Positions 6,282-11,557 of a stretch of DNA of 11,557 bases are shown one piece after another (positions within the stretch are counted from its first letter, which is position 1; every line of letters starts with the position of its first letter). Location: positions 1 through 11,557 of the forward strand of contig JAEZPL010000230.1 of the NCBI GenBank assembly GCA_023413605.1. Direction: 5' to 3'. The position numbers and the translations under genes are program-made. Under the pieces are notes generated by a model that was not told where the DNA came from, searched no databases, and worked only from the letters and a program-made list of their open reading frames with translations. Source of the DNA: Pseudomonadota bacterium. Its GTDB lineage: Bacteria; Pseudomonadota; Alphaproteobacteria; Azospirillales; Azospirillaceae.

Positions 6282-6314
6282 GTTGCCTTGTTTGAAGCTG
6301 GATGGCCTGCTCGT

Positions 6315-6335
6315 AGTCTGGATTACTCCAGGACT
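6315..6335. repeat. Interrupted dyad between FNR box and promoter
   Basis: AGTCTGGA (6315-6322) and TCCAGGACT (6327-6335) are inverted copies around TTAC, differing by one extra G. It lies about 70-85 bp upstream of the predicted chemoreceptor transcription start and just inside the FNR/FixK box. It may be a second regulator site; no regulator was recognised. Confidence 0.35.
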
Positions 6336-6338
6336 GCT

Positions 6339-6352
6339 TTGATGCGGATCAA
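6339..6352. promoter_or_regulatory. FNR/FixK/Anr-type anaerobox upstream of the chemoreceptor
   Basis: TTGAT-GCGG-ATCAA is an exact match to the consensus TTGAT-N4-ATCAA bound by FNR, Anr and FixK regulators (Crp/Fnr family), which answer to oxygen limitation. The centre (6345.5) is about 98 bp upstream of the start expected from the TATAAT box at 6255-6260, compatible with a class I activator position. The antiporter gene on the other side ends here rather than starts, so the chemoreceptor is the only sensible target. Confidence 0.65.
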
Positions 6353-6383
6353 TTAGCTTGTGTGTGACTAAGGACAGTCTAGT

Positions 6384-6398
6384 GCGACCGTTGGTCGC
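6384..6398. repeat. Perfect short dyad in the antiporter-chemoreceptor gap
   Basis: GCGACC (6384-6389) and GGTCGC (6393-6398) are separated by only 3 bp. It lies about 105 bp after the antiporter stop codon, with no T tract behind it. It could stabilise the antiporter transcript's 3' end or be an operator. The remainder of the gap up to 6501 shows no gene. Confidence 0.35.
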
Positions 6399-6501
6399 TC
6401 CATGGTCATGCGCTCACGCGGGTCGGAACCGGCGTGTTGGTGCTCGCTTCTCTATAAAGTTGAGGAAGTGAACGGGGCAGCGGCGTGGGGATTGCCGCCG
6501 G

Positions 6502-7755
6502 TCAGGCGGGCAGGGGGCGCGCGAAACGCCCCGCCAGCCGGGTCATCGGCTGGGTCAGCGCGGTGGCCGTGACGGCCATCAGCACCAGCGCCGAGAAGCA
6601 GGCGCCCGACAGCACCCCGGCTTCCAGCAGGATGGTCAGCACGATGACCTCCATCAGCCCCTTGCAGGGCATCAGCGTGCCGAGCTGCCACGCGTCGGGC
6701 CAGCTTTCGCCGGCCATGCGGGCGGGCAAGGCGGTGCCCAGCGTCTTGCCGACCAGCGTCGTGACGGTGGCCAGCGCGAAAACCCACCATTGCGCCGAGG
6801 CGGCGAGGTCCAGGTTCACCTTTAGCCCGGTCAGGGTGAAGAAGAAGGGCAGCAAGATCAGCGTGGCGAAATGCTCCAGCCGGTCCAGCACGGCGGCGGC
6901 CAGACGGCGCGGCATAGCCGTGCCGGCGACGAAGGCGCCCAGGATGTAGTGCAGCCCGATCAGCTCCGTCACCGCGGCGGAGCCCAGCAGGGCGGCACAG
7001 GTGACGACGACGGCGGTGTCGCCGATCCGGCCGTTCGGGGCGACGCGGTCCAGCAGCCGGTCCAGGACCGGCCGGGCGAGGAGTTCCGTCGCGCCCAGAT
7101 AGGCGAAGCCCAGCAGGGCGACCTGCGCGATGCTGCCGAGCCCGCCGCTGCCGCCGGCCGCCCAGGCCAGCACGCCGGTGATCAGCACCCACAGCATCGC
7201 ATCGTTCACCGCCGCGTAGCCCAGCGCCAGCCGGCCCACCCGCCGTTCCAGCAGGCCCATTTCGCGCAGGATGGCGCCCAGGACGGGCAGGGCGGTCACG
7301 CCCACGCAGATGCCGAAGCCCGAGGCGAACAGCCAGGGCTCGGCCTTCGGTCCGGCCATGGCCGGGAAGGCATCGACAATCCACAGGCCGAGCGCGCCGC
7401 CCATCGCGGTCGGGACCAGCATGCTGGACAGGCTGACGCCGACGAAGCCGCGGCCGCGGCCGCGGAACTCGGCGACGTCCAGGTGCAGGCCGGTCAGGAA
7501 GGCGAAGAAGACGACCGCCAGCAGCGCCAGCCCGGACAGCGGCGCCAGCGAGGCCGGGGCGAACAGCGTCCGCCAGAAGTCCGGGGCCATATGGCCCAGC
7601 ACGGAGGGGCCAAGCGCGATCCCGAACAGGATCTGGATGACCACCATCGGGGCGAAATGCTTCAACCCAGCCAGCCGCCACAGCAGGAACGGCCCGGCGA
7701 TCAGAAGGATCGCCTGGGCCAGGAACAGCAGCGCCGGCGTCAGGGTAAAGGGCAT
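6502..7755 (-). CDS. CPA2-type monovalent cation:proton antiporter, CHX-like
   Basis: A 417-residue polytopic membrane protein with about 12 hydrophobic segments covering nearly the whole length, the size of the bare transport domain. It lacks the C-terminal TrkA-N/KTN nucleotide-binding domain of KefB/KefC. Diagnostic blocks are GIALGPSVLG (45-54), GFGICVGVTALPVLGAILRE (146-165) followed by GRLALGYAAVNDAMLW (174-189), GLHYILGAFVAGTAMPR (267-283), FFFTLTGLKVNL (304-315), LVGKTLGTALP (334-344) and LMPCKGLMEVIVLTI (361-375). These match the CPA2 exchangers, especially the plant CHX-like branch, which shares the VTALPVLA..L...AAVND pattern. The ion-site pair is Asn184-Asp185 rather than Asp-Asp. 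Substrate is probably K+ or Na+ against H+, but sequence does not decide. The ATG lies 7 bp after the engB stop with a GGGA just before it, implying cotranscription and coupled translation. Confidence 0.9.
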   Translation of the reverse strand: MPFTLTPALLFLAQAILLIAGPFLLWRLAGLKHFAPMVVIQILFGIALGPSVLGHMAPDFWRTLFAPASLAPLSGLALLAVVFFAFLTGLHLDVAEFRGRGRGFVGVSLSSMLVPTAMGGALGLWIVDAFPAMAGPKAEPWLFASGFGICVGVTALPVLGAILREMGLLERRVGRLALGYAAVNDAMLWVLITGVLAWAAGGSGGLGSIAQVALLGFAYLGATELLARPVLDRLLDRVAPNGRIGDTAVVVTCAALLGSAAVTELIGLHYILGAFVAGTAMPRRLAAAVLDRLEHFATLILLPFFFTLTGLKVNLDLAASAQWWVFALATVTTLVGKTLGTALPARMAGESWPDAWQLGTLMPCKGLMEVIVLTILLEAGVLSGACFSALVLMAVTATALTQPMTRLAGRFARPLPA

Positions 7756-7762
7756 TCCCGGC

Positions 7763-8425
7763 TCAGTCTGCGGCGAGCGAGGCGAGGCTGGCGCGCAGCT
7801 CCGCGATGCCCAGGCCCTTTTCGGAGCTGGTGATGTGCACCTCCGGGAAGGCGGCGGGGTGCTTCTTGAGGCCCAGTTCGGTGCGCTTGGTGACCGCGGC
7901 GAGGTCCTGCGACCTCACCTTGTCGGCCTTGGTCAGCACCACGACGTAGGGTACCGCCGCCTGATCGAGCATCGTCATGATCTCGTCGTCGTTCGGCTTC
8001 AGGCCGTGGCGGGCATCGATCAGCACCAGCGCGCGGCGCAACGTGACGCGGCCCTTCAGGAAGCGCCGGACCATGTCGTTCCAGGCTTCCACCTTCTCCT
8101 TTGATTCCTTGGCGTAGCCGTAGCCCGGCATGTCCACCAGCTTCAGCCGGTTGCCCAGGTTGAAGAAGTTGAGCTGCTGCGTGCGCCCCGGCGTGTTGGA
8201 GGTGCGGGCCAGCGTCTTGCGCCCGGTCAGCGCGTTGACGAGGCTGGACTTGCCGACGTTGGACCGCCCGGCGAAGGCGATCTCCGGCAGGTCGGCCTCC
8301 GGCAACTGGTCGAGCGTCTGGGCGCCCCAGATGAAATCGCATTCCTTTGCGAACAGAAGCCGCCCCTCTTCCAGGGCCTCTTCGCTGAAGCCGGACATCA
8401 GGCTGGATCGGGTGGGAGACGTCAT
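7763..8425 (-). CDS. engB: Ribosome-biogenesis GTPase EngB (YihA/YsxC)
   Basis: A 220-residue TRAFAC-class GTPase needed for late assembly of the 50S subunit, acting in the cytoplasm. All G motifs are visible: G1 GRSNVGKSS (53-61), G2 SNTPGRTQ (76-83), G3 DMPGYGYAK (98-106), G4 TKAD (165-168) and G5 TSSEKGLG (199-206). Length is at the family norm. The ATG at 8425 is chosen. An upstream TTG at 8473 would place the start inside the terminator hairpin behind yidC, and its extension is not family-like. A weak GAAAG precedes the chosen ATG by 8 nt; Met10 is a further possible start. It lies downstream of yidC on the same strand, the common alphaproteobacterial order, and 7 bp before the antiporter. 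Since a terminator intervenes, it relies on read-through or its own promoter, which I could not locate. Confidence 0.96.
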   Translation of the reverse strand: MTSPTRSSLMSGFSEEALEEGRLLFAKECDFIWGAQTLDQLPEADLPEIAFAGRSNVGKSSLVNALTGRKTLARTSNTPGRTQQLNFFNLGNRLKLVDMPGYGYAKESKEKVEAWNDMVRRFLKGRVTLRRALVLIDARHGLKPNDDEIMTMLDQAAVPYVVVLTKADKVRSQDLAAVTKRTELGLKKHPAAFPEVHITSSEKGLGIAELRASLASLAAD

Positions 8426-8454
8426 GGAATTGCTTTCACGGAAAAACTGAGCCC

Positions 8455-8504
8455 AAAACATAACCGCCGGCAAACGCCCGTCAAGGAAGGGGTTTGCCGG
8501 CGGT
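8455..8504 (-). terminator. Strong stem-loop terminator after yidC
   Basis: ACCGCCGGCAAAC (8463-8475) and GTTTGCCGGCGGT (8492-8504) form a perfect 13-bp inverted repeat. CCC and GGG inside can extend the stem past one bulged G. On the minus strand the stem is followed by TATGTTTT (8462-8455), giving the form of an intrinsic terminator. It begins 31 bp after the yidC stop and ends before engB, so it should separate the rpmH-yidC transcript from engB at least partly. Confidence 0.8.
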
Positions 8505-8535
8505 CGATGCCGTTCGGTTCAGAGGGGGCGGGTGA

Positions 8536-10257
8536 TCAGGTCACCTTCACCCCATCCTGCCGCATGATGAGCCACTGTTGGAGGATCGACAGCGTGTTGT
8601 TCCAGGCCCAGTAGATGACCAGACCGGCCGGGAAGCTGGCGAGCATGAAGGTGAACACCACCGGCAGGAACTGGAACACCTTCTGCTGGACCGGGTCGGG
8701 CGGTGCCGGGTTCAGCTTCTGCTGCAGGTACATGGTGATGCCCATGATGATCGGCCACAGGCCCAGCATCAGCAAGTGCGGCGGCTGCCACGGGATCAGG
8801 CCGAACAGGTTGAAGATGGTCGTGGGATCGGGCGCGGACAGGTCGTGGATCCAGCCGAAGAAGGGTGCGTGCCGCATCTCGATGGTCACGAACAGCACCT
8901 TGTACAGCGCGAAGAAGACGGGGATCTGGATCAGGATCGGCAGGCAGCCCGACACGGGGGAGACCTTCTCGCGCTTGTACAGCGCCATCAGCTCCTGGTT
9001 CATGCGAACCTTGTCGTCGCCGAAGCGCTCGCGCATCTCCTGCATCTTCGGCTGCAGCTTCTTCATCTTGGCCATCGCGTGATACGACTTGTTGGCCAGC
9101 GGGAAGAAGGCCGCCTTCACGATCACGGTGAAGACCAGGATGGCGACGCCGAAGTTGCCGAACAGGCGGCCCAGCATATCCAGCGCGTAGAAGAACGGCT
9201 TGGTCAGGAAGTAGAACCAGCCGAAGTCGATCGCCAGATCGAAGTTGGAGATGCCCAGATTGTCCGAATACTCGTCCAGCAGGCGAACCTGCTTGGCGCC
9301 GGCGAACAGACGGGTGGTCTGCTCGACCGTGGCGCCCGGTGCAACCTCGACGGCCTTGCCCAGCATGTCGACCTGATAGCGGTCGGCGTTGCCCGGCGCG
9401 GAGTAGACGAAGCGGGCGGTGACCTCTTCCTTCTGTTCCGGGACCAGGGAGACCAGCCAGTACTTGTCCGTGATGCCGATCCAGCCGCCGGTGGTCGGGA
9501 CGGAGATGGTGCCGGCCTTCTTCAGGTCGTCGTACTTGTGCTCGTTCAGCTTGCCGTTGAAGACGCCGAGCGGGCCCTCATGCAGGATGTAGAAGCCTTC
9601 GGTGTACGGCGTGCCGGCGCGGCGGACGAGGCTGTAGGGCAGCAGGCGCACCGGGGTCGAGCCGTTGTTGCGGACCTTCTGCGTGACCGTGAACATGTAG
9701 TTCTTGTCGACCGCGATGGTGCGCTCGAACACCAGGCCCTTGCCGTTGTCCCAGGTCAGGGTCAGCGGCTTTTCCGGGGTCAGCACCTGCTCGCTGGCGG
9801 TCCACTTGGTGTCGTTGCCGGGGACCGGCTGCGACTTGTCCTCCGGCACCCAGCCGAATTCAGCGTAATAGGCGCTGAGCGTGCCGGCCGGGGCCAGCAG
9901 CGCGATCTCCGGGCTGTTCGGGTCGGGGGTGGTGCGGTAGTCGGCCAGCGTCAGGTCGTCGATCCGCGCGCCGACCAGATTGATCGAGCCGTGCAGGGCC
10001 GGCGAGTCGATCTTGACGCGCGTCCCGGCGGCCGTCTGCTCGGCCAGCAGCGCGGCGCGGTCCTTGACCGTCTCCGGCGCGGCGGCGCCGGGAACGGTGG
10101 CACCGGGTCCAGCCCCAGGGACGACCTGCTGTTCCGTTTGGGCGGCCTGCTGCGCAGCCTGCTGCTGCACCCGCGGCCCCTCGTAGAAATACTGGAAGCC
10201 CAGGAGAATGGCGATCGAGAGGGCGATCGCTAGGATGAGGTTGCGTTGGTCGGTCAT
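8536..10257 (-). CDS. yidC: Membrane protein insertase YidC
   Basis: A 573-residue Oxa1/YidC-family insertase of the inner membrane. It inserts small membrane proteins alone and helps SecYEG with larger ones. Layout: N-terminal membrane anchor (about 6-25, NLILAIALSIAILLGFQYFY), a Gln/Ala/Pro-rich linker (about 30-65), a large periplasmic beta-domain (about 80-330), then the conserved five-helix core from about 345. The core includes LANKSYHAMAKMKKLQPKMQ, MRERFGDDK and YKREKVSPVSGCLPILIQIP, the cytoplasmic hairpin and second core helix. The basic residue of the hydrophilic groove (Arg366 in E. coli) is Lys381 here, a conservative change. The tail ends RQDGVKVT. The ATG overlaps no other gene; GGGAT lies 5 nt upstream. 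It follows yidD by 50 bp and precedes the terminator at 8455-8504, so it closes the rpmH-rnpA-yidD-yidC unit. Confidence 0.97.
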   Translation of the reverse strand: MTDQRNLILAIALSIAILLGFQYFYEGPRVQQQAAQQAAQTEQQVVPGAGPGATVPGAAAPETVKDRAALLAEQTAAGTRVKIDSPALHGSINLVGARIDDLTLADYRTTPDPNSPEIALLAPAGTLSAYYAEFGWVPEDKSQPVPGNDTKWTASEQVLTPEKPLTLTWDNGKGLVFERTIAVDKNYMFTVTQKVRNNGSTPVRLLPYSLVRRAGTPYTEGFYILHEGPLGVFNGKLNEHKYDDLKKAGTISVPTTGGWIGITDKYWLVSLVPEQKEEVTARFVYSAPGNADRYQVDMLGKAVEVAPGATVEQTTRLFAGAKQVRLLDEYSDNLGISNFDLAIDFGWFYFLTKPFFYALDMLGRLFGNFGVAILVFTVIVKAAFFPLANKSYHAMAKMKKLQPKMQEMRERFGDDKVRMNQELMALYKREKVSPVSGCLPILIQIPVFFALYKVLFVTIEMRHAPFFGWIHDLSAPDPTTIFNLFGLIPWQPPHLLMLGLWPIIMGITMYLQQKLNPAPPDPVQQKVFQFLPVVFTFMLASFPAGLVIYWAWNNTLSILQQWLIMRQDGVKVT

Positions 10258-10307
10258 GGCATCCCGGTTGCCGTGGGCCTTGCTGAAGAGAGCGGCGAAC
10301 GCCGGCC

Positions 10308-10604
10308 TCAGGTCCGGCCTGTCAAAGTGTGTCGATGCGCCGCCTTGTCCGGCCCGTGCGAACAGCAGCGGCCGGCCTTTCCCGGCTCGGGCACGGGGTC
10401 ATACCCCCACCCGCCCCAGGGATGGCAGCGCAAGAGCCTCCGGACGGTCAGCCAGCTGCCCCGGATCGCTCCGTGCTTAGATAGCGCCTCGAGAGCGTAG
10501 TTGGAACAGGTAGGCTGAAATCGGCAGTGCCACCCGACGAAGGGCGACAGCGTCCATTGATAGCCGACGACGAGCGCGCGCAGAAAATAGGCAAGCGGGC
10601 TCAT
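10308..10604 (-). CDS. yidD: Membrane protein insertion efficiency factor YidD
   Basis: A 98-residue small protein that assists YidC-dependent membrane insertion at the cytoplasmic face of the inner membrane. The family signature is complete: LRALVVGYQWTLSPFVG with an amphipathic N-terminal helix (8-24), CRFQPTCSNYALEAL (27-41) with Cys27 and Cys33, then HGAIRGSWLTVRRLLRCHPW (44-63) with Cys60, and GGWGYDPVPE (64-73). The family core ends near residue 75. A basic, His-rich tail (GKAGRCCSHGPDKAAHRH) extends it beyond the usual length. Its ATG overlaps the rnpA TGA (ATGA), the standard arrangement for translational coupling, and GGGGG lies 7 nt before it. A longer frame exists upstream but overlaps rnpA and lacks family similarity. 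Confidence 0.96.
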   Translation of the reverse strand: MSPLAYFLRALVVGYQWTLSPFVGWHCRFQPTCSNYALEALSKHGAIRGSWLTVRRLLRCHPWGGWGYDPVPEPGKAGRCCSHGPDKAAHRHTLTGRT

Positions 10605-11053
10605 GCGCCGGCCCCCGCTGAACGGGAATCGTCGTCTGGCCCGTTTGCCGGCGTCACGCGCCGACCGTCGTTCGGCGAATCGCGCCATAGGCCGAGGCGT
10701 TTCAGCGCCGCGGCAAGGTCGCCCAGCAGCTCCGCCCAAGGCCGTTCGGCCGTGGCGGCGCGCGCCACCAGCACGAAATCGTGACCGGGGGCCGCATGGG
10801 CGGGAAGGATCTGGCGGGCCGCCTCGCGCAGGCGGCGGCGGGCGCGATTGCGCACCACCGCGTTGCCCACCTTGCGGCTCGCTGTCAGGCCAAGACGAAT
10901 CGGCGGCTCGCCACTGGCGGGCCGCTGCCGTTCGTCGTGTCGGCGCACCTGCAGGATCAGGCCGGGAGCAACGTGCTTTCGCCGTGTACCGGCCACGGCC
11001 AAGAACTCCGGCCGCCGCTTCAGGCGCCCGACCCTGGGGTCCGGCGCCGCCAT
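10601..11053 (-). CDS. rnpA: Ribonuclease P protein component
   Basis: RnpA is the protein subunit that, with the RnpB RNA, removes the 5' leader of precursor tRNAs. The protein has 150 residues. The N-terminal RLKRRPEFLAVAGTRRKHVAPG (10-31), the central RLGLTASRKVGNAVVRNRARRRLREA (53-78) with the RNR RNA-binding signature at 68-70, and the late HDFVLVARAAT (91-101) are standard family blocks. The last 25 or so residues (SPNDGRRVTPANGPDDDSRS and beyond) are polar and probably disordered, a tail outside the conserved fold. The gene starts 6 bp after rpmH and overlaps yidD by 4 bp. No clear ribosome-binding site is present, so translation is probably coupled to rpmH, as in many bacteria. Confidence 0.96.
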   Translation of the reverse strand: MAAPDPRVGRLKRRPEFLAVAGTRRKHVAPGLILQVRRHDERQRPASGEPPIRLGLTASRKVGNAVVRNRARRRLREAARQILPAHAAPGHDFVLVARAATAERPWAELLGDLAAALKRLGLWRDSPNDGRRVTPANGPDDDSRSAGAGA

Positions 11054-11059
11054 CGCGTA

Positions 11060-11194
11060 TTAGGCGCTCAGGACCTTGCGGCCCTTGGCGCGGCGGCGGG
11101 CAATCACCTTGCGGCCACCGACGGTCGCCATACGGGCGCGGAAGCCATGCCGGCGCTTGCGCACGATTTTGCTGGGCTGGTACGTGCGTTTCAC
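11060..11194 (-). CDS. rpmH: 50S ribosomal protein L34
   Basis: A 44-residue, strongly basic protein of the large ribosomal subunit with the family's near-invariant sequence: MKRTYQPSKIVRKRRHGFRA (1-20), then RMATVGGRKVIARRRAKGRK and a final VLSA. The start codon is GTG (11194-11192), preceded by GAGGAGTAAGG at a suitable distance. The TAA is at 11060-11062. It is the first gene of the rpmH-rnpA-yidD-yidC unit, 6 bp before rnpA, and stands behind a clear sigma-70 promoter at 11237-11265. Confidence 0.97.
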   Translation of the reverse strand: MKRTYQPSKIVRKRRHGFRARMATVGGRKVIARRRAKGRKVLSA

Positions 11195-11236
11195 GGCACC
11201 TTACTCCTCGATCTCAGGGCAAAAAATGAGCCCCGC

Positions 11237-11265
11237 TGTATAGAGGTACGGCCACCCGGAGTCAA
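11237..11265 (-). promoter_or_regulatory. Sigma-70 promoter of the rpmH-rnpA-yidD-yidC unit
   Basis: On the minus strand TTGACT (11265-11260, 5/6) and TATACA (11242-11237, 4/6) are separated by exactly 17 bp. Transcription would start near 11230, about 35 nt before the rpmH GTG. The leader holds a T-run and the GAGGAG ribosome-binding site. This is the best housekeeping promoter in the window. Confidence 0.75.
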
Positions 11266-11397
11266 TCACGCGCTGTCCCCTTCCACCGGAAATATTCTCC
11301 GTCCGGATTGCCCCCGGTGCAAAGGGGTATGGCCCTGTCCCGCGGGCGACGGGTGGTGTTTATCCGTCACCAACGCGAAAGGCCTAAGGGAGTCGGC

Positions 11398-11557
11398 ATG
11401 CTGCACCGGCGGCAGTTCATCGTGTCCAGGCAAGCTCACGCCATCCATCCGAATTGGGTCGTGCGGGACATCGGCGGTCTGATCCTGTCCCACGCGCCGG
11501 ATTTGCCGGTGCAGCGGGTGCTCGGCGCCGACGGGACGGTGTGGCACCTGCTGGGGC
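11398..11557 (+). CDS. N-terminal fragment of an unknown protein (runs off the window)
   Basis: The first 53 residues of a gene that continues past the window end. The ATG has a good AGGGAG ribosome-binding site 6 nt upstream, and no stop appears. The visible part starts MLHRRQFIVSRQAHAIHPNW and contains HAPDLPVQRVLGADGTVWHL; no signal peptide or membrane segment is present. The pattern of short strands ending in a DG-x-x-WHLLG stretch faintly recalls N-terminal domains of asparagine-synthetase-like proteins in polysaccharide clusters, but this is too weak for a call. It is transcribed divergently from rpmH across a 203-bp gap; the 11266-11397 part of that gap shows no confident promoter for it. 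Confidence 0.6.
   Translation, partial: MLHRRQFIVSRQAHAIHPNWVVRDIGGLILSHAPDLPVQRVLGADGTVWHLLG

Noticed and set aside
4625..6295. Long open frames on the plus strand opposite the chemoreceptor, and similar ones opposite yidC and the antiporter
   Set aside because: No recognisable domain, no ribosome-binding site, and residue bias typical of antisense frames in GC-rich genomes.
6425..6449. GGAAC followed 16 bp later by GCTT, resembling an EcfG promoter on the plus strand
   Set aside because: The -10 half matches poorly and the only sequence downstream on that strand is antisense to the antiporter gene, with no plausible gene to drive.
6481..6500. Possible terminator stem just after the antiporter stop (GCGGC and GCCGC arms)
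   Set aside because: Only about 5 bp of stem, a long loop and no T tract on the minus strand; not distinguishable from GC-rich background.
8426..8473. Extended engB reading frame from a TTG codon
   Set aside because: It would start inside the yidC terminator hairpin and adds residues not found in the EngB family.
10291..10307. Small CGGC-GAAC-GCCG hairpin between yidD and yidC
   Set aside because: A 4-bp stem without a T tract in a short operon gap; translation of yidC needs no terminator here.
11353..11376. Short TGGTG / CACCA dyad upstream of the partial gene at 11398
   Set aside because: Five-bp arms with a mismatch inside and no matching consensus; too weak to call an operator.

Overview
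The window looks like a chromosomal segment of a high-GC alphaproteobacterium, most likely Rhodospirillales and Azospirillum-like. This rests on the GC-rich third codon positions, the rpmH-rnpA-yidD-yidC-engB gene order on one strand, an alphaproteobacterial-style methyl-accepting protein, and one promoter of the EcfG general-stress type. The genus is an inference; no rRNA or other taxonomic marker is present.

Left part (1-1916, + strand): the 3' end of accA (acetyl-CoA carboxylase), a MAPEG-family membrane protein, an 86-residue single-span membrane protein of unknown function, and an exported beta-barrel protein of the PagL / lipid A 3-O-deacylase family. The PagL-like gene converges with the next block with only 7 bp between the stop codons.

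Middle-left (1924-4474): on the minus strand argB (acetylglutamate kinase), an unknown 101-residue protein and a CorA-type divalent cation transporter form a probable operon. Divergent from argB is a 52-residue hydrophilic protein preceded by a near-consensus EcfG stress promoter. A strong hairpin at 4475-4513 separates it from the convergent chemoreceptor gene.

Middle (4535-7755, minus): a transmembrane methyl-accepting chemotaxis protein and a CPA2/CHX-type cation:proton antiporter. The 278-bp gap between them (6224-6501) is rich in signals: a perfect TTGAT-N4-ATCAA FNR/FixK box, a TATAAT -10 element, and a hairpin touching the chemoreceptor's ribosome-binding site.

Right part (7763-11265, minus): the ribosomal protein L34 / RNase P / membrane-insertion cluster rpmH-rnpA-yidD-yidC, transcribed from a clear sigma-70 promoter at 11237-11265. 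It is followed by a 13-bp-stem terminator and then engB. Many alphaproteobacteria keep yidC-engB-argB adjacent; here the antiporter, the chemoreceptor and the small stress gene lie between engB and argB. A divergent, truncated gene of unknown function starts at 11398.

I see no mobile element, CRISPR array, tRNA, rRNA or defence system, and no clear undescribed multi-gene system. The most interesting points are regulatory (the FNR/FixK box with leader hairpin on the chemoreceptor, the EcfG promoter on a tiny protein) and one apparent active-site replacement in the PagL-like protein.
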